Shown here: in pieces, positions 35,095-44,279 of the stretch
How positions within the stretch are numbered: the first letter of the stretch is position 1
How the letters are laid out: every line of letters starts with the position of its first letter
Assembly (NCBI RefSeq): GCF_009856865.1
Contig: NZ_WVUD01000013.1
Location: forward strand, 31,744-95,743
Length of the DNA stretch: 64,000 bases
Reading direction: 5' to 3'
Source: Solidesulfovibrio aerotolerans
Lineage (GTDB): Bacteria > Desulfobacterota > Desulfovibrionia > Desulfovibrionales > Desulfovibrionaceae
Notes under the pieces: model-generated
What the model was told of the DNA's origin: nothing
Seen by the model: the letters and a program-made list of their open reading frames with translations, nothing else
The model's database searches: none
Program-made: the position numbers and the translations under genes

Positions 35095-36006
35095 CGTTTC
35101 ATCCTCCCCAAACTGATTCCAGGCCGTGGCGCAGATGGGCGTATAGCCGCGCTCTTGGGCGGCGGCGTCGAGATGGGCCAGGGCGGCCGGGGCGGCGTCG
35201 GCGTCAAAGGCGGCGTCTGTGTCCACCCGGTTGGTCACCACCAGATAGTGCCGGCAGGTGGAGCAGGCGTGGATACGCTCGCGCTCCCGACCCTCGGGCA
35301 CGAACAGATCGAGCTTGTCGTGCTCGCCCTCGCCGCACGACGGGCATACCAGCCGGGGAAAGCGCCACAGATGGCCGCACAGCGAACAGTGGAGCAACAG
35401 CCGGCCGGCCTTGGCCACCAGAAATTCCGAGGGTTCGGCCTGCTCCTTTAAAAGCCCCAGATCCGGGGCCGAGCCGCACACCGGGCAATGGTCCTTGCGC
35501 CACAAGGCGTCGTCGGCCAGGGCCGCCAATCGCGGGGCTTCGGCCCGCAACACCGTCCCGACCAGCTCCCGGGTCAGAAACAGCAGCGTGGCCGGGCGCA
35601 GGCCGATCTCGGCGGCCAGGGGGGTGAGGTCATCGGTGGCCTCGTCGAAAAAACCGGCCAGCAGCGCCCCGGCCAGGCGCGGTCCCTGGGCCAGCGCCTG
35701 GGAAAGGATGGTCGTTTCCCGGGCCAGGGCCGGGAAGATGTCGGCGATGCCCGGCAGCAGGGCCTGGGCGGCGGCCAGAAAGCCGGGGACCAGGGCCGGC
35801 AGATCGGCCGTGTCCAGCAGGGTCTGGCCGGCAGCAAAGCGGTCGGGGTCGTAGGCCACCTCGAAAAGGCCCTGGGGCAGATCGGCGGCAATGGCGCGCC
35901 GCAGGGTGGCCAGGGCGGCAAAGGGGGCGGCGATGGCGGCGGCCTCGGCGGGCGGGGCCACGTCCGGCAGATCCGGCTGGGGGGCGTGGGGAAAACGCAT
36001 GCGCAT
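35089..36006 (-). CDS. fdhE: formate dehydrogenase accessory protein FdhE
   Basis: This 305-residue protein is needed for active formate dehydrogenase. It has the FdhE zinc/iron cysteine pairs: CPVCGSAPDLG, CSLCGHLWRF, CPSCGEG and CSTCRHYL. It lies 119 bases after fdhB on the same strand, in the order fdhA-fdhB-fdhE. A second FdhE-like gene is encoded divergently at 40357. The ATG at 36006 follows AAGGA; an ATG two codons on is equally open. Confidence 0.93.
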   Translation of the reverse strand: MRMRFPHAPQPDLPDVAPPAEAAAIAAPFAALATLRRAIAADLPQGLFEVAYDPDRFAAGQTLLDTADLPALVPGFLAAAQALLPGIADIFPALARETTILSQALAQGPRLAGALLAGFFDEATDDLTPLAAEIGLRPATLLFLTRELVGTVLRAEAPRLAALADDALWRKDHCPVCGSAPDLGLLKEQAEPSEFLVAKAGRLLLHCSLCGHLWRFPRLVCPSCGEGEHDKLDLFVPEGRERERIHACSTCRHYLVVTNRVDTDAAFDADAAPAALAHLDAAAQERGYTPICATAWNQFGEDETL

Positions 36007-36125
36007 GGCGGTGTCCTTGGGAAAAAGGAAAATGGGGCACGGAAAAGGTCGTTATAAAGGGGACCGACCCGGTCGCCGCTGGCAGACGGCGCTCGGGTCG
36101 GTCCGTGGGAACGTGGGCGTCCGGC

Positions 36126-36860
36126 CTAGCCGCGCATGCTGGTTACGGGCCGGGTCAGCATGGCCAGGAAGGCCTGACGCGTCATGGGGCCGGGGGCCGG
36201 GCGTACCGGGCGCTCGGCATACTCGTAATAGAGGTTGCGGGGTTCGGTGATGAGATAGATGACCCCGAGGTAGTCCTCGTCGAGGAGCTGGGCCTGGGGA
36301 TGCTTCTCTTTGACCTTGGCCAGGGTTTTATGGGCCAGGGCCAGCATGTCGGCCCGTTCGCCGATGTTCATGGAGCCGGTGCAGCAGGTCTTCACACACG
36401 CCGGCTTCATGCCGGCGCGCTGACGGTCGATGCACCAGTCGCATTTGCTCAGCGCCCCCGTCGTCTCGTCGCGCACCGGGATGGCGTAGGGGCACACATC
36501 GCGCACTTCCTGGGCCTGATCGATGGTGAGCTGCTTGGTTTTATCGGTGTAGAGCACGGCACCGGTGGCCTCGTCCTGGACGATGGCACCGGGCACGTAG
36601 GCATCGGCCGCGTCCTTGCAGGGCGGCGAGGTGCAATGCCGGCACTGGTCCGGGAAAAACAGCCACTTGATCTTGCCGTCGATCTTGTGCTCGTTAAAGC
36701 GCACAATTTTGTAGTTAAACGGCGTAAAATCGGGCGGATTCTGGTGTGTGCCGCGTTGCAGCGTGGGCACGGCCCGATGCTCGTGCCATTCCTTGCAGGC
36801 CACCTGACAGCCGCGGCAGGCCGTACATCGCGAGGTATCAATGAAAAACGCCTTGGGCAT
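36126..36860 (-). CDS. fdhB: formate dehydrogenase beta subunit, 4Fe-4S
   Basis: This 244-residue ferredoxin-type subunit carries electrons from FdhA. It has four cysteine groups for 4Fe-4S clusters: CTACRGCQVACKEW, CRHCTSPPCKDA, CDWCIDRQ with CVKTCCTGS, and CPYAIP. The start ATG 36860 follows GGGGAG. It lies 58 bases after fdhA. In Desulfovibrio FdhAB is periplasmic and is exported with the Tat-signal alpha subunit; there is no signal peptide here, which fits. Confidence 0.95.
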   Translation of the reverse strand: MPKAFFIDTSRCTACRGCQVACKEWHEHRAVPTLQRGTHQNPPDFTPFNYKIVRFNEHKIDGKIKWLFFPDQCRHCTSPPCKDAADAYVPGAIVQDEATGAVLYTDKTKQLTIDQAQEVRDVCPYAIPVRDETTGALSKCDWCIDRQRAGMKPACVKTCCTGSMNIGERADMLALAHKTLAKVKEKHPQAQLLDEDYLGVIYLITEPRNLYYEYAERPVRPAPGPMTRQAFLAMLTRPVTSMRG

Positions 36861-36918
36861 GGCGGACTCCCCTTCATAGTGTGCGGCCGCAAGCGTTCAC
36901 TTGCGGCCGCACAGCGCG

Positions 36919-39900
36919 TTAGCGTTGCAGTTCCGTCACCTTGTCGGCCTTACGCAGATTGCACAGGCAGGCCTTGTATTCGGGAATGCGCGTGTTGGGG
37001 TCGGCCACCGAAACCGTCAGACGGTTGGTGGCGTCGCCACAGCCCGGCGTGGTCCAGCCGAAGCAAAACGGCATCCCTATCAGGTGAAGGGTCTTTCCCT
37101 GGACCTGAAGCGGCGTCATGCGCACCGTGACCATGGCCACGGCCTCGACCTTGCCGCGAAGGGTCTCGATGATGACCACGTCACCATTCTTGACGCCTTT
37201 TTCCTTGGCCAGCTCCTGGCTGATCTCCACATAGAGCTGGGGTTCGGCTTCAAGCAGGGCCGGGGTGTTGCGGGTGTCGCCGCCGCCGCACCAGTGTTCA
37301 GTCATGCTGTAGGTGGTGAGCACGATGGGGAAGCGTGGATCACCATTTTTGGCCAGGGCGTCGATGTCGCTTTCCGCCACCTTCATGCAGGGATTGCTCA
37401 TCTGCTTGGAGAAGGGGTTGACGGTAATGGGCGTTTCCGCCGGTTCGTAGTGTTCCGGGAAGGGACCGTCCATGCGGCCGGGGCCAAAGAGCTGGCCATG
37501 ACCCTCGGTGTGCATGATAAACGGATACACACCCTTGGGATCGGCCATGGGGGGAGCCGGACCGTCGGGCACGTCGCCGACCCATTTGCCCTCTTCCCAG
37601 GCAATAACGGCCTTGGCCGGGTAGTACGGCTTGCCGTTTACATCCACCGACGCGCGGTTGTAGATGATGCGCCGGTTGACGGGCCAAGCCCAGGAGTAGT
37701 TGGGGAACAGGCCGATTTTGGCCTGCATGGGCGTCTGGGTATGATCGCGGCGTTTGGTCAGGTTGCCGGCTGCGCCATAACTGCCGGCGTAGACCCAGCA
37801 CAGGCTGCTGGTGGCACCATCGGCGGTGAGCATGGGGAAGGCTGGAACCTGATCGCCCTTTTTGTACTGCTTGTCGCCCACGGTCACGTCGCGGGTGAAC
37901 TGGCCGTTGATCTTTTTGGCCATGAGGTCCGCGTCGTACTGCTCATACCACTCAACGTTCTGGATCGGGGCCGGAAACGCCCCGCCTTCCTTGGCATACA
38001 GCGCTTTGACGCGCTTCATGATCTCGACCACCATCCAGCCCATGGGCTTGGACACGCCCATCGGCTCGTAGCCCTTGTAGTGCCACATGTGCCAACGGCC
38101 GGAGTTGGAGGTGGTGCCGTCTTTTTCGCCGCGTTGGCAGGACGGCAGCAGGAACACCTCGGTCTTGACGTTTTTGGGATCAAAACCCGGCTGCCGCCAG
38201 AAAGCGGCCGTTTCCGTCTCGTGGGCTTCGCCGATGACGAACCAGTCGAGGTTGGTCAGGGCCTTTCGGATCTTATGGGTGTTGGGCATGGACATGCACG
38301 GGTTGTGGCCGTAGATGAACCCGCCCTTGATCTTGCCCTTATACATTTTGTCGAACATAAACAGGCTGGCGTATTCGACATTGGGCTCGATTTTCGGCAA
38401 CCACTCGTAGCCGTACTCGTTTTCCGCCGTGGCCGCATCGCCGAACCAGCCCTTGAGCAGGCTGGTCACGTACTTGGGCCGGTTTTGCCACCAGTTGACG
38501 CTCTTGGGGTCTTTGGTCACCGGCGTGTTGGCTTTCAAGTACTCGGCCAAGGTCGGCCAAGCAGTAGTCGGCACCGGATGGTAGCCGGGCAGGGCGTCGT
38601 AGAGCAGGGCGTGGTCGGTGGAGCCCTGGACGTTGGGCTCGCCGCGCATGGCGTTGATGCCGCCGCCGGCCATGCCGATGTTGCCCAACAGCAACTGGAT
38701 CATGGCGGCCAGACGGATGTTTTGCACGCCGACGGTGTGCTGGGTCCAGCCCAGGGCGTACATCATGGTGGCGACTTTGGTCGGCTTGCCCGTGGCGGCC
38801 ACCGTGTCCCAGACTTTGAGCAGATTGTCTTTGGAGACGCCGGTGATGGACGACACGGTGTCGATGTCGTAGCGCGAATAGTGCTTTTTGAGCAACTGAT
38901 AGACACTGCGCGGATGCTGCAAGGTCTTGTCGCGCACGACCAGACCGTTGGCGTCCTTGTCAAACGTCCAGGTCTTACGGTCGTAGGTCTTGGTGGCCGG
39001 ATCAAAACCCGAGAACAGGCCGTCCTTAAAGGTGAAGCCTTCGGAGACGATAAAGGAGGCGTTGGTGTATTCGGTGACGTACTCTTTGAAATACAGATCC
39101 TTTTCCAGGATGTATTTGAGCATGCCACCCAGGAAGGCGATGTCCGTGCCGGAACGAAGGGGCACATGGAAATCGCTGCGGGCCGAGGTGCGCGAGAATT
39201 TCGGGTCCACGTGAATGACCGTGGCCCCGGCGTCTTTGGCCGCAAGCACCCATTTAAACGAGATAGGGTGGTGTTCTGCCGCGTTACTGCCCATGATGAG
39301 CACCACGTCGGCGTTCTTGATATCAATCCAATGCTGGGTCATCGCGCCGCGTCCGAACGACTCTGCCAGAGCCGGTACAGTGGGCGAGTGTCAGATCCGG
39401 GCCTGGTGGTCGAGATGGACGACCCCCAGGCTTCGCAGCATTTGGTGGGTGACGGCGCACTCCTCGTTATCCATCTGGGAGGTGCCGAGGTGGAAGATCG
39501 ACTCCACCCGGTTAACGGTCTGGCCTTTCTCGTTTTTCTCGATAAAGTCGCGGTCCCGGGTTTCCTTGACGCGTCTGGCGATGCGGTCAAGGACGAAGTC
39601 CCAGTCTTTTTCTTCCCACTTGTCGCTGCCCGGAGCCCGGTACTTGGGCTTTAAAATCCGGTGATGGCTGACGTGCATGGAGTGGAAGGCCGCGCCCTTG
39701 GGGCACAGTGCACCTTCGCTGACCGGATAGTCAGGATCGCCTTCGGAGCTTAAAAATTTGCCGTCTTTGACGAACATCAGGATGCTGCACCCGCACGAAC
39801 AAAACGGGCAGGTGGACTGGAATTCCTTGGCCCCCTCAATGCGCAGCGTGGTGGCGTACGCCGCTGCCGGACGAGGGTCGAGGCCCAGGTCTTTGAGCCC

Positions 39901-39957
39901 CAGACAGGCCAACCCGGCCCCGGTCAGTTTCATAAAACCGCGTCGCGATATGCCCAT
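36919..39957 (-). CDS. fdhA: selenocysteine-containing formate dehydrogenase alpha subunit (Tat signal)
   Basis: The 1012-residue catalytic subunit oxidises formate to CO2 at a Mo or W bis-pterin centre. A twin-arginine signal (GISRRGFMKLTGAG) opens it. A 4Fe-4S site follows (CPFCSCGCS, later ALCPKGAAFHS). An in-frame TGA at 39391-39393 encodes selenocysteine 189 in HQARI-U-HSPTV, where FdhA enzymes have Sec. Sequence continues in frame on both sides, so the frame is not broken. The start ATG 39957 follows AAGGAGG. It heads fdhA-fdhB-fdhE; no cytochrome subunit follows. Confidence 0.97.
39359..39373 (-). promoter_or_regulatory. SECIS-type hairpin after the fdhA Sec codon
   Basis: Seventeen bases after the TGA, GGCTCT-GGC-AGAGTC forms a six-base-pair hairpin (one G-U pair) with a small G-containing loop. 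Its distance from the UGA fits the bacterial SECIS elements that bind SelB, such as that of E. coli fdhF. The fold is by eye. Confidence 0.65.
39391..39393 (-). other. selenocysteine codon (in-frame TGA) of fdhA
   Basis: This TGA lies between the halves of one continuous FdhA homology. The codons before it give HQARI and those after give HSPTVPALAESFGRGAMTQ, the standard active-site context. Reading it as a stop would truncate the enzyme at residue 188. Confidence 0.95.
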
Positions 39958-40356
39958 ACGGCCTCCTTGGATGGTTTCCCGGCAACGGGCGACGATCCGC
40001 CCGATAATCACGCGTTGTGTCAAAACAGACACATGATTGTAGTAAAAAAGCGGACGCCGGCTGGTCAAACCAATCGCAATTGCGCACGATCTGGCACTAA
40101 AATCGCGATTTTATCAGGAAAGCTGCTAGAGTATGACGTAACATGCTTGAAAAATTGATTTAAGTTAATTCTAATACATCGAAAATAGTTTTGCGATTTG
40201 CCCTGGCCTGCAAAGACAGGGCAGGCCTGTTGTCCTGGCAACCATCCCTTGACGCCCGCCCCGCTTGTTGGCATCGCCACGACTGACGTGTCCGACGCCG
40301 CACGAGAGCGCTGGCCGCAGCAGCGTCGGCAGTCTGGACGTATCGGGAGGCAGCGT
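39958..40356. promoter_or_regulatory. divergent promoter region between fdhA and the second fdhE, with palindromes
   Basis: These 399 bases separate fdhA (minus) from the second fdhE gene (plus). Two perfect palindromes are present: CGCAATTGCG (40075-40084) and TAAAATCGCGATTTTA (40098-40113), about 26 bases centre to centre. A GC-poor stretch (40125-40200) follows. They are candidate operators for control of both directions. No matching sigma-54 -24/-12 box was found. Confidence 0.55.
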
Positions 40357-41238
40357 ATGGCCGGTCTGGTGGACAGTGATGTGGCGCTGGCGGACGATAT
40401 AGAGCGGCTTCGCCGGGAGCGGCCCCATGTCCGGGCTTTTCTCGATCCTTTCATGGGCCTGCTCCTGGCCCGCCGGCCGCTGGTCGACGCCCTGGTTCTG
40501 GCCGGGCCGCCGCTGCCGCTGCCCCAGGCCGACCCCGCACGCCTGGGCCAGGGGGCCTGCCTGGAGCCACGGGACGAATTTCCCCTGGACCGGGTGGCCC
40601 TGCGCCGCTCCTTTGAAACCCTGCATCTGGTTGTGGCTGCCGCGTTTCGCAACAACCGCGCGGATCTGCTCAATTTAAGCCAGGTGGCCGACCAGGAACC
40701 GGAATTTCTGTCCGAGGCCGTCGGGCATCTGCTGGCGGACCGGCGAAGCGCCCTGGTGGGCCTGGGCCATTCCTGCGGCGTGGACCCCCGCGTGCTGGGC
40801 TTTTGGTGTGTGCAGCTTATAACCCCCCTGGCCATGGCCAGGGGCCGGCAGATCGGGGGGCTTGTGGCCGGGCTGGCCTGGAATCGAGGCTATTGTCCGG
40901 TCTGCGGCTCCTGGCCGGGCTATGCCGTTCGGGACGGCGACGGGCTGGAGATGACATGCTCATTTTGCGCCGCGTCCTGGCGCTTTACCCGTCACGAATG
41001 CCCGTACTGCGAAGCGCCCGGCCCCTCGGGGCAGGTGTATGTCGTGCCGGGCCAGGAGGCCGAGCGGGTGCGGGTGTGCCGGCGCTGCAATCATTTTCTT
41101 GGCGAATTCGCCGCCGAATCCCTGCCCGGCCTGACCTCGGAAGTGGCCGCCCTGGCCCTGGCCCCGCTGGAATTGCTGGCTCGCCAGCACGGCCACGCCC
41201 CGGCCACCATGGACTGGCGGCAGATGGTCTGGACCTAG
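40357..41238 (+). CDS. second FdhE-like protein
   Basis: This 293-residue protein has the FdhE cysteine layout: CPVCGSWPG, CSFCAASWRF, CPYCEAPG and CRRCNHFLG, with the aromatic WRF after the second pair as in FdhE. It differs markedly from the FdhE at 35089, being shorter and with other spacers. It starts at ATG 40357 behind GGGAGG and is transcribed away from fdhA. Two FdhE paralogues beside one fdh operon suggest different enzyme targets or stages of maturation. Which enzyme it serves is not known. Confidence 0.85.
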   Translation: MAGLVDSDVALADDIERLRRERPHVRAFLDPFMGLLLARRPLVDALVLAGPPLPLPQADPARLGQGACLEPRDEFPLDRVALRRSFETLHLVVAAAFRNNRADLLNLSQVADQEPEFLSEAVGHLLADRRSALVGLGHSCGVDPRVLGFWCVQLITPLAMARGRQIGGLVAGLAWNRGYCPVCGSWPGYAVRDGDGLEMTCSFCAASWRFTRHECPYCEAPGPSGQVYVVPGQEAERVRVCRRCNHFLGEFAAESLPGLTSEVAALALAPLELLARQHGHAPATMDWRQMVWT

Positions 41239-41532
41239 AACCGCGTTCATGAAATGTAAATATTCTATCGATAAAACAGTGCGTTAAGCGTACTGCACCT
41301 TGGCCGGCCAGAGCGAAAAGTGCCGCACGCAACACCCGGACCGCCCAAAGCCCGGTCACAGCGCCGGCAGGGGCGGGACCATTCCGGGGCTATGCCGGGG
41401 CCATGTCGGGGCCATGTCGGGGGAAGACAAGACCGAATTTTTTTTCTATTATGCCGCCTTTACGGACCGCCGCGTTAGGCCCTGCGCCGTTTCCGGCCGT
41501 TCTCCCGCACCCTCTGCCTCCCGAGGAGCCGC

Positions 41533-42819
41533 ATGCGCGAACGCAAAACCGCCACCCTGTCTTACGGCGATACCACCGTCGAACTCCCTGTCCTTGTCGG
41601 GTCCGAAGGCGAGGTGGGCATCGACATCACCTCCCTGGAAAAGGACACCGGGCTGCTGGCCTTCGACCCCGGCTACGGCAATACCGGCTCCTGCCAGTCG
41701 GCCATCACCTTCGTCGACGGCGAAAAAGGCATCCTGCGCCACCGCGGCATCCCCATCGAACAACTCGCCGAAAACAGCTCGTTTATCGAAGCGGCCATGC
41801 TCCTTATTTTCGGCAAACTGCCCACGGCCGAAGATCGTACGGCCTTTCGCCATCTGCTGTCGGAACACGAGCTGCTCCATGAAGGATTGTTGCACCATTT
41901 CGATGGCTTCCCGCCCGGCGGGCAGCCGATGGCCATTCTCTCGGCCGTCATCAACTCCCTGGGCAACTACCACCCCGAGCTGCTGGAAATCCAAAACGCC
42001 GTGGAGTTCCGCCTCGCCGTGGCCAAGCTCATCAGCAAGGTGCGCACCATTGCGGCCTTTAGTTATCGCAAATCCCTCGGGCTGCCGTTTATGTATCCCG
42101 ACCCCAATTTGAGCTATTGCCGCAACTTCCTGCACATGATGTTTTCCGTGCCCAACCGCGACTACGAACCCACCGATCAAGCCGTGGCCGCCTTGTCGCT
42201 GTTCCTGGTGGTCCATGCCGACCACGAACAGAACTGCTCCTGTTCCACCGTGCGCATGGTCGGTTCCACCAGGGCCAACCTCTTTGCCAGCGTGTCGTCG
42301 GGCATCTGCGCCCTGTGGGGGCGGCTGCACGGCGGTGCCAACGCCGCCGTTATTCAGATGCTCACCCAGATGCTGGAGGGGCGCTACAAGGTCAAAACCT
42401 TTTTGGAGATGGTCAAGCGCAAGGAAACCCGGCTCATGGGCTTTGGGCACCGGGTCTATAAGAACTTCGACCCCCGGGCGCGGGTGCTCAAAAAAGCCGC
42501 CGACAACCTGCTGCTCCAGTCCGGCCTGTCCGATCCGCTTATGGAGATCGCCCAGGAACTCGAAGAAACGGCCTTGCACGACGACTACTTCCAGAGCCGC
42601 AGCCTCTATCCCAACGTGGATTTTTATTCCGGCATCATCCTGCGGGCCTTGGGTATTCCGGTCAACATGTTCCCGGTCATGTTCGCCATCGGCCGCATGC
42701 CCGGCTGGATCGCCCACTGGCAGGAGGAAAACCTGGACATCACCACCCGCATCCACCGCCCGCGCCAGATCTACACCGGCCCGCCCTACCGGCCGTACGT
42801 GCCGCTGGATAAGCGGTAG
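41533..42819 (+). CDS. gltA: citrate synthase (Si-type)
   Basis: This 428-residue enzyme condenses acetyl-CoA and oxaloacetate to citrate. It has the hexameric Si-citrate synthase pattern: catalytic His in LVVHADHEQNCS, His in MGFGHRVYKNFDPRA and Asp in YPNVDFYSG. The N-terminal LPVLVGSEGEVGIDI is typical of the longer gram-negative type. The ATG follows GAGGAG. It is followed by a 3'-end repeat (42820-42900) and, about 0.7 kb on, by a decayed fragment of the same gene. Confidence 0.97.
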   Translation: MRERKTATLSYGDTTVELPVLVGSEGEVGIDITSLEKDTGLLAFDPGYGNTGSCQSAITFVDGEKGILRHRGIPIEQLAENSSFIEAAMLLIFGKLPTAEDRTAFRHLLSEHELLHEGLLHHFDGFPPGGQPMAILSAVINSLGNYHPELLEIQNAVEFRLAVAKLISKVRTIAAFSYRKSLGLPFMYPDPNLSYCRNFLHMMFSVPNRDYEPTDQAVAALSLFLVVHADHEQNCSCSTVRMVGSTRANLFASVSSGICALWGRLHGGANAAVIQMLTQMLEGRYKVKTFLEMVKRKETRLMGFGHRVYKNFDPRARVLKKAADNLLLQSGLSDPLMEIAQELEETALHDDYFQSRSLYPNVDFYSGIILRALGIPVNMFPVMFAIGRMPGWIAHWQEENLDITTRIHRPRQIYTGPPYRPYVPLDKR

Positions 42820-42900
42820 GGGAAGGAAGATAAAGGCAAAGAGGAAGAGGAAGATGCCTCCGGCGGCCGGGAGGGGGTAACCCCCTCCCGGACCCTCCCT
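42820..42900 (+). repeat. 3'-end hairpin repeat, copy e
   Basis: Directly after the citrate synthase stop are a purine-rich lead (GGAAGGAAGATAAAGG, AGAGGAAGAGGAAGA), the core TGCCTCCGGCGGCC (42855-42868) and a hairpin GGGAGGGGGT-AA-CCCCCTCCC followed by GGACCCTCCCT. It is the fullest copy of the family. Confidence 0.8.
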
Positions 42901-43175
42901 GACAGAGGCCAGGGGGGAGGGCGTTGCCGCGACGGTGGATGGGAGCGGGAAATACGCTTGCGCCAGGCGGGCACTACCGCGAGGCAGGCCAGACGGGAAC
43001 CACCGTTTAGCAGGTGGCCACGGGGGGATAATTCCCCCGGCCCTCTTCGGCGGGAAAAGTGGAGCGGGGTGAAGTGTTGCCTGGACCCATGCGTGTACAC
43101 TTGCTGGCGGCGGGGCGTTTCAGGGGCTTTGCTTTCTGGAGTTCATGTCTCACTCGCGTATGCTCTGGGTAAGAG

Positions 43176-43457
43176 ATGATTTCCAGAAAAACAGTCTTTG
43201 TCTTAAATGCCGTCGCCGTCCATCTTCCCCCTGCTCTTTTTTATTGTCTGCCCAAGTATTCTGTCTTGGATGACGGGATTGCTTATTTGTTGTCAATATT
43301 GGTGTGGTTGTTGCTTGTCTTGGGCTTGTTTCGTACAGCACCGCAACAGAAATGGGCGGGCCTATGGAGTTTTACCTCCTTTTTCTTGGTTTTGTTGCTG
43401 CTAAACCCTGGGGCGGTCACATTTATTTCCTGGACAATCAATGGCTTTGCTCCGTAA
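43176..43457 (+). CDS. small membrane protein, unknown
   Basis: The 93-residue frame has three hydrophobic segments at about 5-25, 34-52 and 62-84 (LLSILVWLLLVLGLF and FFLVLLLLNPGAVTF). GC is lower than its neighbours, which may mean transfer or a poorly conserved gene. The ribosome binding site is weak (GGTAAGAG close to the ATG). I do not recognise the family, and the gene may be spurious. Confidence 0.4.
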   Translation: MISRKTVFVLNAVAVHLPPALFYCLPKYSVLDDGIAYLLSILVWLLLVLGLFRTAPQQKWAGLWSFTSFFLVLLLLNPGAVTFISWTINGFAP

Positions 43458-43880
43458 CCGGCAGTTTGCCGAGCACCCGTTAATTTCCCCACCCACGTTT
43501 TTTCTGTCCAAGTCCTCTGGCCGTTACTGTCATTAACATGAAGAATGAGCCTGGCACGACGACTCCTTCCAGAACCGCAGCCTCTCTCCCGACGTGTATT
43601 ATTATTCCGGCATCGCGGTATTTGTTTCGGCCTTCGCGCGGCATAGCCAAGGCGCGCGGTATACCTGCGATTCCTGTTGTAGAGAAGCGGCGCACGTCTT
43701 TGCGCCTGCGGTCGTCAGGCTGCGTCTTTGCATGGTTTCGCAGGCGAAAGCGTTGGCGGGAGAGTGTCAGAGGAAGCCGGCCTGACAAACAGCGTATCGT
43801 GGCGTCGATCCTTGCGATGGACAAACGCGGCCAATGGGCTACAAGGGCTAAACGCTTCGGGGCGCTGAAACGGAGGGAAA
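43458..43880. other. intergenic region with gltA remnant
   Basis: This 420-base stretch holds the citrate synthase remnant (43535-43620). The rest, from 43640 to 43880, is open in several frames but shows no recognised domain. The ribosome binding site for the next gene (GGAGGG) lies at 43871-43876. Confidence 0.5.
43535..43620 (+). pseudogene. remnant of a second citrate synthase gene
   Basis: Bases 43549-43614 align codon for codon with 42571-42636 of the intact citrate synthase gene, with 59 of 66 identical. They encode AWHDDSFQNRSLSPDVYYYSGI where gltA has ALHDDYFQSRSLYPNVDFYSGI. The similarity fades on both sides, and no start or active site survives. The conserved Asp of YPNVDFYSG has become Tyr. 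It is in the same orientation, 0.7 kb downstream, as left by a decayed tandem duplicate. Confidence 0.8.
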
Positions 43881-44126
43881 ATGATGGCTGATGTGTCGCT
43901 TGTGAAGGTGGCTCTGGCCCTGGCTCTGGGCATCCTGCTGGCCGGGGGGCTGGCCGTCGTGCTGGCCCGCATGGCTGCAGGCCGGGGCGGGAAAGGACTG
44001 TTCAAGGCCGCGTTTTTAACGATCCTGTGCGTCTACGCCCTGGGCTTTGCCGCCCGCTATGTCTTGATCGAAGTGCTGCCGGCAGCGGGAGTCCTCGAAA
44101 GTCTGCCGCTCCTCTCTGGAAAATAA
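43881..44126 (+). CDS. small two-helix membrane protein, unknown
   Basis: This 81-residue protein starts behind a strong GGAGGGAAA. It has two hydrophobic helices, about 8-28 (VALALALGILLAGGLAVVL) and 43-64, joined by a basic loop (RMAAGRGGKG). The second ATG codon is equally possible as start. I do not recognise a family. It is the likeliest real gene in the 43-44 kb region. Confidence 0.65.
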   Translation: MMADVSLVKVALALALGILLAGGLAVVLARMAAGRGGKGLFKAAFLTILCVYALGFAARYVLIEVLPAAGVLESLPLLSGK

Positions 44127-44279
44127 GCCCGCGCACGCAGGCCGTTGCGCGGCGGGAACGCTCCCGGGCCAGCGCCAACGCCCAAGCCTGACGCACCACC
44201 ACTTTCCCCGTCAAACGGCCGGTTCCTGGCCGTTACATCCCGTATCGCCAGCCGCAGGCGTTTTGCTGCGCCGGCCGCA

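Noticed and set aside
39343..39393. fdhA looks broken into two reading frames by a stop codon
   Set aside because: The stop is TGA in the exact active-site position where FdhA has selenocysteine, and the frame continues on both sides with matching sequence.
36901..39654. A 917-codon open frame on the plus strand opposite fdhA
   Set aside because: It is antisense to a clear, complete gene and has the Gly/Val/His-rich composition expected from high GC third positions; no domain or start signal.
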